64,000 nt of DNA from CAZPNX01 sp964518765 (GTDB lineage Bacteria; Edwardsbacteria; AC1; EtOH8). How positions within the stretch are numbered: position 1 is the first letter of the stretch; each line of letters starts with the position of its first letter. The stretch is from the NCBI GenBank assembly GCA_964518765.1, contig CAZFJC010000016.1:8608-72607 (forward strand), given 5' to 3'. The notes below the pieces were generated by a model. The model saw nothing but the letters and a program-made list of their open reading frames with translations, made no database searches and was not told the origin of the DNA. A program made the position numbers and the translations under genes. Positions 53,400 through 60,041 of this stretch are shown piece after piece.

Positions 53400-53969
53400 G
53401 TGATTTACCTTGGCGAAAAAGAAGCTCTTTTGATCCAGGCCGCCCGCAGGGGAGACCGCCGGGCCTTCGAGGAGCTGGTCAAAATTCACGAGCGAAAGGT
53501 CTACAGCCTGGCCTATAGGATGTTGGGGAGCATCGAGGATGCCGAGGACGTGCTCCAAGAGACTTTTTTGGCTTTTTATCGCCACCTAAAATCCTTCCGC
53601 GGCAGCTCCCGGCTATCCACCTACCTCCACCGGATGGCCCTCAACTTCAGCCTGATTCACCTGCGAAGACGGAAAAGCCGCCGGGAGAAATATCAGGTGG
53701 ATTTGGAGCAGGCCCTGGAGAGGCACGATCCCACGGCCTTCACTCTGGAAAGGCTCGTGGATTCCGAGGCCCGAGCTCTGCTCAACCGCTTCCTTCAGGA
53801 ACTTGGGGACAAGGAAAGGGTGGCGGTGGTGCTCCACGACATCGAGGGACTTCCCAATGCCGAGGCCTCCAGGATAATGGGGATCACCCTTGCCGCCTTC
53901 AAATCAAGGCTGCATCGCGGGCGTGACAGCTTGCGCATCAAGCTCCTGCCCTACATAAAGAAGGCTTAA
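53400..53969 (+). CDS. ECF-type RNA polymerase sigma factor
   Basis: A 189-residue extracytoplasmic-function sigma factor with only regions 2 and 4. Region 2 has AYRMLGSIEDAEDVLQETFL and the core-binding and -10-binding helices (SRLSTYLHRMALNF). Region 4 has LGDKERVAVVLHDIEGLPNA and the helix-turn-helix ITLAAFKSRLHRGRDSLR. A TAA codon lies directly upstream in frame, so the GTG at 53400 is the earliest possible start, with AGGGATAG in front of it. The gene just downstream encodes its likely ZAS anti-sigma factor. The regulated promoters are probably those of the redox genes that follow. Confidence 0.93.
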   Translation: MIYLGEKEALLIQAARRGDRRAFEELVKIHERKVYSLAYRMLGSIEDAEDVLQETFLAFYRHLKSFRGSSRLSTYLHRMALNFSLIHLRRRKSRREKYQVDLEQALERHDPTAFTLERLVDSEARALLNRFLQELGDKERVAVVLHDIEGLPNAEASRIMGITLAAFKSRLHRGRDSLRIKLLPYIKKA

Positions 53970-54001
53970 GATAAGCCCCATCTATAAGAAGATTTCTGAA
54001 A

Positions 54002-54334
54002 ATGGCCATCCCATCGAAGAAAAAAACTCCGCCCCGAAGGCCCAAATCCGGCCACTGCATGCAAATGCTGGGAGTATTTTCCGATTACCTGGACCGGGAA
54101 GCCAAGGCCCGCCTCTGCCGTCGCATCGAGGAGCACCTCAAGGAATGCCCAGAGTGCAGGTTGTACGTGGACACCATGAAAAAGACGGTGGTCCTCTACC
54201 GAAACCTGGGCGATGAGAAGGTCCCGGCCGGCGTCTCCCAGAGGCTTTTCAAGACCATCCGCCTGGAGGAGATGAAAAAAGGGGGCGGCAGAGGTGTGAT
54301 AAAACTTTCAAGCTCTTTAAATAAAACAAAATAG
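54002..54334 (+). CDS. Soluble zinc-binding (ZAS) anti-sigma factor
   Basis: A 110-residue protein with an anti-sigma zinc-finger. The signature H45-x3-C49-x2-C52 (HLKECPEC) and an upstream C19 provide the zinc ligands, as in RsrA- and ChrR-type anti-sigma factors. There is no transmembrane segment, so it acts in the cytoplasm. In RsrA the same cysteines form disulfides under oxidative stress and release the sigma factor. It lies 33 bases after the ECF gene, in the usual pair order, and 29 bases before trxA. The redox-sensing role is inferred from family and context. Confidence 0.88.
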   Translation: MAIPSKKKTPPRRPKSGHCMQMLGVFSDYLDREAKARLCRRIEEHLKECPECRLYVDTMKKTVVLYRNLGDEKVPAGVSQRLFKTIRLEEMKKGGGRGVIKLSSSLNKTK

Positions 54335-54362
54335 CGTAAATCTTTGACAAAAGGAGAGCAAC

Positions 54363-54689
54363 ATGCCAGTTGTCACCGTGACCGACGCCAATTTCGATGC
54401 CGAGGTGCTTAAATCCGAACTTCCGGTGCTGGTGGACTTCTGGGCGGCCTGGTGCGGCCCCTGCCGCATGGTGGCCCCCATCATCGAGGAGCTGGCAGAC
54501 GACTACGCGGACCGGGTCAAGTTCGCCAAGCTGGACGTGGATGCCAACCCGCTCAAGGCCTCCCAGTTCAACATCCGCAGCATCCCCAACATGATAGTAT
54601 TCAAGGGCGGCCGGGCGGTGGACTCCATCGTCGGCGCCATGCCCAAGGCGGCCATCGCCCAACGCCTGGATACGGCCATAACCCGTTGA
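54363..54689 (+). CDS. trxA: Thioredoxin
   Basis: A 108-residue classical thioredoxin with the active site W30-C31-G-P-C34 (DFWAAWCGPC) and the cis-proline in IRSIPNMIVF. It reduces protein disulfides in the cytoplasm, being re-reduced by a thioredoxin reductase, of which a candidate is encoded 1.5 kb downstream. The start has AAGGAG upstream. It follows the anti-sigma gene in what appears to be one transcript. Confidence 0.97.
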   Translation: MPVVTVTDANFDAEVLKSELPVLVDFWAAWCGPCRMVAPIIEELADDYADRVKFAKLDVDANPLKASQFNIRSIPNMIVFKGGRAVDSIVGAMPKAAIAQRLDTAITR

Positions 54690-54710
54690 CCGAAGGAATG
54701 AGAGGAGCCC

Positions 54711-54908
54711 ATGAAAAAGAACGAGGGACCCTTGGATAGGATTGTTCGGGCCATAATCGGCCTGGCCCTGATTGCCCTGTCCTTGACTGTTGCCGGAGCC
54801 CTGAAGATAATCCTAATGGTCATCGGCGCCATCTCCCTGATCACGGCCGCCACCGGTTTCTGCCTGCTCTACACGCTACTGGGCATCGATACCGCAAAAA
54901 AGAAGTGA
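54711..54908 (+). CDS. DUF2892 family two-helix membrane protein
   Basis: A 65-residue inner-membrane protein with two transmembrane segments (IVRAIIGLALIALSLTVAG and IILMVIGAISLITAATGFCL) joined by a short loop. The pattern NEGPLDRIVRAIIGLALI and the AATGFCLLYTLLGID end identify the DUF2892/YgaP-type family, whose C-terminal rhodanese relatives act in sulfur and redox chemistry. Here it stands alone. An AGGAG precedes the ATG. Confidence 0.92.
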   Translation: MKKNEGPLDRIVRAIIGLALIALSLTVAGALKIILMVIGAISLITAATGFCLLYTLLGIDTAKKK

Positions 54909-54920
54909 GGTGAATTGAAC

Positions 54921-55145
54921 ATGCCCATCTACGAATACCATTGCCAGAACTGCGGACATAGGTTCGAGGAGCTGAAGAGAATGGAGGACCGCGGCACGGC
55001 CGTCTGCCCTAAATGCGGAGGCGCGGCGGCTAAAGCCCTTTCCTCCTTTGCCGCCGTCATCGGATCGTGCTGCTCGTCCGGAGGAGGTTTCGACTCTGGC
55101 TCTGGCTCCTGCTGTTCCGGAGGCAGCTGCAGCTGCGGGGGATGA
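54921..55145 (+). CDS. FmdB-type zinc ribbon protein with Cys/Ser/Gly-rich tail
   Basis: A 74-residue protein with the FmdB zinc ribbon: YEYHCQNCGHRFEELK gives C-x2-C, and AVCPKCGG a second C-x2-C. The remaining 30 residues contain eight cysteines among serines and glycines (for example CCSSGGGFDSGSG, SCCSGGSCSCGG). FmdB proteins are small regulatory or metal-binding proteins of uncertain role. The start is the ATG at 54921, six bases inside the longest reading. It ends the first cluster of the redox island. Confidence 0.9.
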   Translation: MPIYEYHCQNCGHRFEELKRMEDRGTAVCPKCGGAAAKALSSFAAVIGSCCSSGGGFDSGSGSCCSGGSCSCGG

Positions 55146-55189
55146 GCCGGTACAAAAGACCCCCGATATTTCCAACTGCGGCGAGAGAC

Positions 55190-55215
55190 GGCCCGCGGCC
55201 GGCCGGGCCTTCTTC
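55190..55215 (+). terminator. Possible terminator after the FmdB gene
   Basis: GGCCCG and CGGGCC form a GC-rich stem around an eight-base GC-rich loop, followed by TTCTTC. The T tract is poor, so it may only pause transcription before the disulfide oxidoreductase gene. Confidence 0.35.
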
Positions 55216-55294
55216 AGTGAGCCTACAAGAGATGTGCCGATGCTGGTAAACTCCGCTACTAACGCCGATAATCGAATTGAAGGACAGAAACGCC

Positions 55295-55939
55295 ATGGCC
55301 CTGCTTAGAGACGAGGACCGCCAAAAGCTGGTGCAGGATTTCGGTCAGAAGCTGGTCAATCCGGTGAAGCTGGCCTTCTTCACCCAGAACCTGGACTGCC
55401 TGTACTGCGGCCCCACCGAGATGATCCTGAAGGAGCTGTCGCCGCTTTCGGACAAGATAACCCTGGAGACCTGGAATTTCGTCAACGACAAGCCGCAGGC
55501 CGAGACCTATGGGATAGACAAGATCCCGGCGGTGGCGGTTCTCGGGCAGAAGGATCATGGCATCCGTTTTTTCGGCATACCGGCCGGCTACGAGTTCGCC
55601 TCGCTGGTGGCCTCGATAATAGACGTCTCCCGCGGGGAGACCGGGCTCTCCCAGGAATCGAAGGACATCCTCAGGGCCGTATCGAAGCCAGTGAAGATTC
55701 AGGTGTTCGTCACCCCCACCTGCCCCTACTGCCAGTCCATGGTGCGGCTGGCCCACCAGGCGGCGGTGGAGAGCGATCTGGTGGCGGCCCACATGGTGGA
55801 ATCCACCGAGTTCCCCCACCTGGCGCAAAGATACGGGGTGATGGGGGTGCCGAAAACAGTGTTTAACGATCTTCATGCGATCGACGGAGCCGTGCCCGAA
55901 CACGTCTTCATGCACCACCTGCAGGAGGCGGGGAGGTGA
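55295..55939 (+). CDS. Two-domain protein disulfide oxidoreductase (PDO family)
   Basis: A 214-residue protein with two thioredoxin folds in tandem, the arrangement of the PDO family best known from thermophiles and anaerobes. The first has C35-L-Y-C38 and the second C143-P-Y-C146 (VTPTCPYCQSM). The cis-prolines (DKIPAVAV and GVPKTVF) are present. Both redox sites are intact, unlike in many PDO relatives where the N-terminal one is lost. The ATG at 55295 has GAAGGACAG upstream. It may use the thioredoxin reductase encoded downstream as an electron source. Confidence 0.9.
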   Translation: MALLRDEDRQKLVQDFGQKLVNPVKLAFFTQNLDCLYCGPTEMILKELSPLSDKITLETWNFVNDKPQAETYGIDKIPAVAVLGQKDHGIRFFGIPAGYEFASLVASIIDVSRGETGLSQESKDILRAVSKPVKIQVFVTPTCPYCQSMVRLAHQAAVESDLVAAHMVESTEFPHLAQRYGVMGVPKTVFNDLHAIDGAVPEHVFMHHLQEAGR

Positions 55940-56026
55940 CTCCTTCCAGTAGTATTCAGGAAAACGGAAAAACTTTTACCGTTTCCCATAATTGTCCATG
56001 CCTTCCAGGGCCCCTGATAAGATAAT

Positions 56027-56218
56027 ATGATCCACGTCAACTCCGACCTCTGCCCCAAGAATCACCGCTGCCCCACCATCCGGGTTTGCCCGGCCGGCGC
56101 CATCAGCCAGCAGCCGGGCCAGGTCCCGGCGGTGGACCAAACCAAGTGCACCGGCTGCGGACAATGCGTCATGAGCTGCAACGTATTTTCCATGAAAAAC
56201 AAAAACGTCCCGGCCTGA
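56027..56218 (+). CDS. Seven-cysteine ferredoxin-like protein
   Basis: A 63-residue Fe-S protein. C41-x2-C44-x2-C47 with C21 (before Pro) supplies the ligands of a standard [4Fe-4S] cluster. The other half has C9, C15 and C51 only: the middle cysteine of the CxxCxxC motif is Asn12, and the C15-C21 spacing is five residues rather than three. This fits a [3Fe-4S] or otherwise ligated second cluster. It ends in TGATG, overlapping thioredoxin reductase by one base. There is no Shine-Dalgarno; a possible -10 box ends just before the ATG. Confidence 0.85.
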   Translation: MIHVNSDLCPKNHRCPTIRVCPAGAISQQPGQVPAVDQTKCTGCGQCVMSCNVFSMKNKNVPA

Positions 56219-57144
56219 TGGCTTCCGACTCATACGACATAGCGATCATCGGCGGCGGCCCGGCCGGGCTGACTGCCGGACTCTACGCCGGACGCGGCGG
56301 ACTGCGGGCGGCCGTCATCGAGAAGCTGGCCCCCGGCGGCCTGGTGGCCAACACCGAACGCATAGATAACTACCCGGGATTCCCCGAAGGCATCTCCGGC
56401 TTCGAGCTGGCGGACCGGATGCGAGCCCAGGCCTCCCGCTTCGGGGCCGAGATCGTCTCCGACCAGGCCATTTCGCTCGTCCCGGAGTCGAAGTCCTTCA
56501 CCGTCTCCCTGACATCGGGCAAGAGCATTCGGGCCAAGGCGGTCATCGTGGCCACCGGGGCCTATCCCAAACAGCTGGGTGTGCCCGGAGAGCGGGAGCT
56601 TTTGGGCAAGGGCGTTTCCTACTGCGCGGTCTGCGACGGAGCCTTCTTCCGGAATCAGGAGGTGGCGGTGGTGGGCGGCGGCGACTCGGCCGTCCAGGAG
56701 GCCGTCTATCTGGCCGGACTGTGCTCCAAGGTGACCGTGGTCCACCGCCGCTCCAGCCTGCGGGCGGCCGAGTCCCTACAGAGGTTGGCCTTCAGGAACG
56801 ACCGGATCTCCTTTGCCTGGAATAGGACGGTGGCAGCCATCGAGGGGAGAGAATCGGTGACCGGGCTGCGCGTTAGAGACAAGGAGACCGGGGCCGAGGA
56901 GATCCTACCCGCCGCCGGAGTCTTCATCTACGTGGGCTACAGCCCCAACAGCACTTTTATCAAAGACCTGGTGAAGCTGGACGAGACGGGCTATGTGATA
57001 ACCGACGACAACATGATGGCCTCGGTGCCCGGCATCTTCGCCGCCGGCGATGTCCGCAAAAAGCTGGTGCGGCAGATCTCCGGAGCGGTGGGCGACGCCG
57101 CCACCGCGGCCGTGGCCGCCCAGCAGTACATAGAAAATCTCTAG
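56218..57144 (+). CDS. trxB: Thioredoxin reductase (FAD/NAD(P)-dependent)
   Basis: A 308-residue flavoenzyme. GGGPAGLTAGLYAGR binds FAD, the active-site C136-A-V-C139 is in SYCAVCDGAFF, GGGDSAVQEA (153-162) binds NADPH, and HRRSSLR (176-182) is the NADPH phosphate-binding motif. The FAD-binding GIFAAGDVR is near the end. It would reduce thioredoxin and possibly PDO. The overlap with the ferredoxin gene suggests a second electron source, but the NADPH motifs are intact, unlike in true ferredoxin-dependent reductases. The start at 56218 is fixed by the overlap. Confidence 0.95.
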   Translation: MASDSYDIAIIGGGPAGLTAGLYAGRGGLRAAVIEKLAPGGLVANTERIDNYPGFPEGISGFELADRMRAQASRFGAEIVSDQAISLVPESKSFTVSLTSGKSIRAKAVIVATGAYPKQLGVPGERELLGKGVSYCAVCDGAFFRNQEVAVVGGGDSAVQEAVYLAGLCSKVTVVHRRSSLRAAESLQRLAFRNDRISFAWNRTVAAIEGRESVTGLRVRDKETGAEEILPAAGVFIYVGYSPNSTFIKDLVKLDETGYVITDDNMMASVPGIFAAGDVRKKLVRQISGAVGDAATAAVAAQQYIENL

Positions 57145-57301
57145 GCATACCTCTGTCATCCCTCAGCCACTCTGGCGAGGTGCCATCTCGGGATGATATC
57201 CAAAACCTCTGCCACCCTGGGCCTGATTCCTGGCCCAACATCCTAAGGGCGATTACCAAGCTCTCTTAGAAAGTTAAATAAGCGAATAAGGAGAAAAAAC
57301 C
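57145..57301. other. Intergenic segment with inverted repeat
   Basis: No gene is seen. TCATCCC (near 57160) and GGGATGA (near 57191) can pair around about 25 bases and resemble short dispersed intergenic repeats. The dfx Shine-Dalgarno (AAGGAG) lies at the right edge. A convincing promoter for dfx was not found. Confidence 0.4.
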
Positions 57302-57682
57302 ATGGCGGAACGGGAGCAGATCTACAAGTGCGAACTGTGCGGCAACATCGTCGAGGTGCTGCACGGTGGCAAGGGCCAGCTGGTGTGCTGCGGCCAGCCC
57401 ATGAAGCTGGTGACGGAGAACACGGTGGACGCCGCCAAGGAGAAGCATGTCCCGGTCATCGAAAAGATCGAGGGCGGCTGGCGGGTGTCGGTGGGATCGG
57501 TGGCCCATCCCATGGAGGAGAAGCACTACATCGAGTGGATCGCCCTCCACGCCGGAGAACGGGTGCATCGGGTCTACCTCAAGCCGGGGGACAAGCCCCA
57601 GGCCGAGTTCTCCTGCAGGGCGGACAAGGTGGCCGCCCGCGAGTACTGCAACCTCCACGGACTGTGGATGGCGCGAAGTTGA
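57302..57682 (+). CDS. dfx: Desulfoferrodoxin (2Fe superoxide reductase)
   Basis: A 126-residue superoxide reductase. The desulforedoxin-like centre I has C10, C13, C29 and C30 (YKCELCG ... VCCGQPM). The catalytic centre II has E47-K48-H49, H69, H75, C116 and H119 (EKHVPVIE, VAHPMEEKHYIEW, EYCNLHG), all at the positions of Desulfovibrio desulfoferrodoxin. It reduces superoxide to peroxide without forming oxygen, as anaerobes do. An AAGGAG Shine-Dalgarno precedes the ATG. It is followed by the rubrerythrin gene. Confidence 0.96.
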   Translation: MAEREQIYKCELCGNIVEVLHGGKGQLVCCGQPMKLVTENTVDAAKEKHVPVIEKIEGGWRVSVGSVAHPMEEKHYIEWIALHAGERVHRVYLKPGDKPQAEFSCRADKVAAREYCNLHGLWMARS

Positions 57683-57701
57683 GCTTCAAATCATTGTAAA
57701 A

Positions 57702-57735
57702 GGAAACCGTGAATCCAAGATTGTTCATGGTTTCC
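57702..57735 (+). promoter_or_regulatory. Hairpin between dfx and rubrerythrin
   Basis: Twelve-base arms (57702-57713 and 57724-57735) separated by ten bases pair completely in plus-strand RNA with one G-U wobble. No U tract follows, so this is unlikely to be a strong terminator; an mRNA processing or stability element is more likely. Confidence 0.5.
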
Positions 57736-57771
57736 CGGTTTCCTGACAAATCATTTATGGGAAGTAAAAGA

Positions 57772-58347
57772 ATGAAAAGCCTCAAGGGCACCCAAACCGA
57801 GAAGAACCTCCTCAAGGCCTTCGCCGGCGAATCCCAGGCCCGCAATCGCTACACCTACTTCGCCTCGGCCGCCCGCAAGGAGGGCTTCGAACAGATCGCC
57901 AACATATTCACCGAGACGGCGGAGAACGAGAAGGAGCACGCCAAGGTCTTCTTCAAGCACCTGGAGGGCGGCGACGTCGAGATAACCGCCGCCTACCCGG
58001 CCGGGAGGATCGGCACCACCAAGGAGAACCTGGAGGAGGCGGCCGCCGGCGAGAACATGGAGTGGACTACCCTTTACTCCGACTTCGCCAAGGCCGCCCA
58101 GGACGAGGGCTTCCCCGAGGTGGCCCAGAGCTTCGAACAGATCGCCAAGGTGGAGAAGTTCCACGAGAGCCGTTACCGGAAGCTCATCGGGAACATCGCC
58201 AGCGGAGAGGTCTTCAAAAAGAAGGCGCCGGTGAAGTGGCACTGCATAAACTGCGGCTACGTCCACGAGGGACCCGAGGCCCCTACGCAGTGCCCGGCCT
58301 GCAAGCACCCCCAGGCCTACTACGAGGTCCTGGCCGAGAACTTCTGA
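57772..58347 (+). CDS. rbr: Rubrerythrin
   Basis: A 191-residue peroxide-reducing di-iron protein, the usual length. The ferritin-like domain has the paired metal motifs E-x-x-x (AGESQARNRYTYFAS) and ENEKEHAKVF, then AKVEKFHESRY. The C-terminal rubredoxin domain has CINCGYVHEG and CPACKHPQAYYE. The ATG at 57772 is preceded by GGGAAG and chosen for normal length. It would remove the peroxide made by the superoxide reductase just upstream, receiving electrons from rubredoxin- or ferredoxin-type carriers. Confidence 0.95.
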   Translation: MKSLKGTQTEKNLLKAFAGESQARNRYTYFASAARKEGFEQIANIFTETAENEKEHAKVFFKHLEGGDVEITAAYPAGRIGTTKENLEEAAAGENMEWTTLYSDFAKAAQDEGFPEVAQSFEQIAKVEKFHESRYRKLIGNIASGEVFKKKAPVKWHCINCGYVHEGPEAPTQCPACKHPQAYYEVLAENF

Positions 58348-58394
58348 GCCGATGAAAGATATTGCGTGAAAATGCGATATTCTTGCAAAGGCGC

Positions 58395-58423
58395 TTGACC
58401 GGCGCCAGGTTGTATAGTATCAT
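58395..58423 (+). promoter_or_regulatory. Sigma-70-type promoter of the osmC group
   Basis: TTGACC (58395-58400), a 17-base spacer and TATCAT (58418-58423), each five of six from consensus. A leader of about 40 bases precedes the OsmC ATG. Confidence 0.65.
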
Positions 58424-58471
58424 GTTAGGCGGAAGCGATAACCGTCGACGGAATCACAGCTTGAGGCAGCA

Positions 58472-58879
58472 ATGGCTTTAGTCCTAAACTGGGTGAAGGA
58501 CCTCCAATTCGTGGCGGAGGACGACCAGGGGCACGCCATCGTTATCGAGTCCAGAAAAGACGCCCCGTCCTCAGGGCTGGCCCCCATGCAGCTGCTGCTG
58601 GTGGCCGCCGCCGGCTGTATGGCCATGGACGTGGTCTCCATCCTCAGAAAAAAGCGCCTCCCTCTTCGGAAATTCAAGGTAGAGATGGAGGGGGTTCGGG
58701 CGGACGAGCACCCAAAGCGCTTTACCGAGATGAGATTCATCTATACCGCCACCGGAGAGATCCCCCAGGCCGACCTGGATGAGGCTATCAAGCTGTCCGA
58801 GGAGAAGTACTGCTCGGTCTCGGCCACGCTGAAGAACGCCCCCAGGATGGTCATCGAAAGTCGGGTGTCAAGGGAATGA
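58472..58879 (+). CDS. OsmC/Ohr-family peroxide-reducing protein
   Basis: A 135-residue protein of the OsmC superfamily, which reduces organic hydroperoxides using two cysteines. Both are present: C49 in the VAAAGCMAMD helix and C114 in EEKYCSVSAT, matching the family spacing. The HAIVIESRKDAPSSGLAPMQ N-terminal part resembles the YhfA-like subgroup. It has its own promoter and its last codons overlap the small DUF6132 gene (ATGA), so the two are coupled. Confidence 0.93.
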   Translation: MALVLNWVKDLQFVAEDDQGHAIVIESRKDAPSSGLAPMQLLLVAAAGCMAMDVVSILRKKRLPLRKFKVEMEGVRADEHPKRFTEMRFIYTATGEIPQADLDEAIKLSEEKYCSVSATLKNAPRMVIESRVSRE

Positions 58880-59049
58880 GCCCGTTTCTTAAGATTGCCC
58901 TGGGCGCAGCGGCCGGAGCGGCCGTGGGTTTTCTCTATTACCGGCTGGTGGGCTGCCGCGGCGGCGCCTGCCCCATAGCCGGCAACCCCTGGATCTCCAC
59001 CGGCTGGTGGGCTTTCATCGGAGGTCTGCTGGCCTCCGGTCTCAAGTAA
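58876..59049 (+). CDS. DUF6132-family small membrane protein
   Basis: A 57-residue protein below the size of most ORF calls. The ATG overlaps the stop of osmC (ATGA). The sequence has two hydrophobic segments around a conserved core: FLYYRLVGCRGGACPIAGNP, then TGWWAFIGGLLASGL. The G-C-x-x-G-x-C-P-I-x-x-N-P motif is the DUF6132 hallmark. Members occur in anaerobes near thioredoxin and Fe-S genes; function unknown. The two cysteines could bind metal or act in redox. Confidence 0.85.
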   Translation: MSPFLKIALGAAAGAAVGFLYYRLVGCRGGACPIAGNPWISTGWWAFIGGLLASGLK

Positions 59050-59092
59050 ACAAAAAATGGACGCGGCGCGCCGCGTTCCCTCTGGAGGTAAA

Positions 59093-59605
59093 ATGAAAAG
59101 GTTGATACCCCTGGTCCTGCTGGTCACCGCCGTCTTCCCGGCCCTTTCCTGCGCCGGCAACAAGAAGGCTCCGGCCCCGGCCGGCGCCGCCAACCTGGGC
59201 CAGTCAGCCTTCAAGGCCGCTTTCGAGCAGGCCCAGAAGGAGGACAAGTTCGTGATGGTGGACTTCTACACCGAGTGGTGCAAGTGGTGCAAGGTCCTGG
59301 ATGAAAAGACCTATCCCGACCCGGCGGTTAAGAAGATAATGGATGAAAGCTTCGTCTTCGAGAAGTACAACCCGGAGGAGGCCCCGTCCTTCACCCACGA
59401 AGGCAAGAAATACGGTGGCATGGACGTGGCCAAGGCATTCCGGATACGCGGATTCCCCACCATCCTTTTCATGGAGAAGGACGGCACCGTCATCGGCTCG
59501 GTGCCCGGCTTCGTCCCCCCCGAGATCTTCGTCAAGGTCCTGGGCTTCATGACCAGCGGCCAGTACAAGGACCGAAAGTTCGACGATTTCCTGAACTCCC
59601 TGTAG
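59093..59605 (+). CDS. Thioredoxin-fold lipoprotein
   Basis: A 170-residue lipoprotein. The ATG at 59093 with GGAGG upstream opens a signal peptide ending in the lipobox ALSC (C20). The thioredoxin_7-type domain has C63-K-W-C66 in YTEWCKWCKVLD, and the cis-proline loop is FPTILFM. The protein would be anchored in the inner or outer membrane and work in the periplasm on disulfides, perhaps as a DsbD-like partner. It is immediately followed by the CD1871A-type CXXC gene. Confidence 0.92.
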   Translation: MKRLIPLVLLVTAVFPALSCAGNKKAPAPAGAANLGQSAFKAAFEQAQKEDKFVMVDFYTEWCKWCKVLDEKTYPDPAVKKIMDESFVFEKYNPEEAPSFTHEGKKYGGMDVAKAFRIRGFPTILFMEKDGTVIGSVPGFVPPEIFVKVLGFMTSGQYKDRKFDDFLNSL

Positions 59606-59606
59606 C

Positions 59607-59747
59607 ATGAAGCTGAGGCGCAACCTGGCCGTCGCCCTGCTGGTCCTGGCCGCGGCCGCCGTGGCGCGGGGCCTGGCCCGGGGCGAGCTGAAGCCGCTCT
59701 ACCTGAACGCCGTGGCCGTCTGCTATTCCTGCATCGGCCTGGAATGA
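59607..59747 (+). CDS. CD1871A-family CXXC-motif miniprotein
   Basis: A 46-residue protein starting one base after the lipoprotein stop. A hydrophobic N-terminal helix (NLAVALLVLAAAAVARGLA) is followed by GELKPLYLNAV and the end VCYSCIGLE, with a C-x-x-C pair. This is the CD1871A-type small protein, usually found beside membrane Fe-S and thioredoxin-like genes in anaerobes. Function is unknown. A redox or metal-relay role at the membrane is inferred from the neighbours. Confidence 0.82.
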   Translation: MKLRRNLAVALLVLAAAAVARGLARGELKPLYLNAVAVCYSCIGLE

Positions 59748-60041
59748 GAAGGGGTTCCCGGCTTTCCAATCTGTAGGAGCGCCGGGATCCGCTCTCCTGG
59801 TATCCTCAGGGCTTCACCGGGGCCTAACCCATCAAGAAACTGCCGGACCTGAGGGACGGGCTCTAGGCCATGGTCCGAAACCGCCGCCGGGATGCAACGC
59901 CCCGATTCTCGGGGCGTTGCATCTTCCGGTCAAGCGTACTCGCCGCCAATCCTGACCGCGGAGCCATGAACGGCGGGATGATCTCGTCAATCACCGGAAT
60001 TCAATCATTGCCCGTACACTTAATAACATGGAGGCGCCGCA
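59748..60041. other. Intergenic segment with a perfect palindromic stem
   Basis: These 294 bases contain no convincing gene. They hold a 15-base perfect stem at 59891-59923. The nitroreductase Shine-Dalgarno is at the right edge. The central part has GC-rich text without a good -10 box. Confidence 0.5.
59891..59923. repeat. Perfect 15-base inverted repeat with a 3-base loop
   Basis: GATGCAACGCCCCGA and its exact complement are separated by TTC. The plus strand continues TTCC, so the T tract is too short for a standard terminator. It may still terminate transcription after the CXXC gene. Confidence 0.6.

Noticed and set aside
56086..56217. Upstream extension of thioredoxin reductase to 352 residues
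   Set aside because: The extra residues overlap the ferredoxin gene in another frame; the FAD-binding start fits the ATG at 56218.
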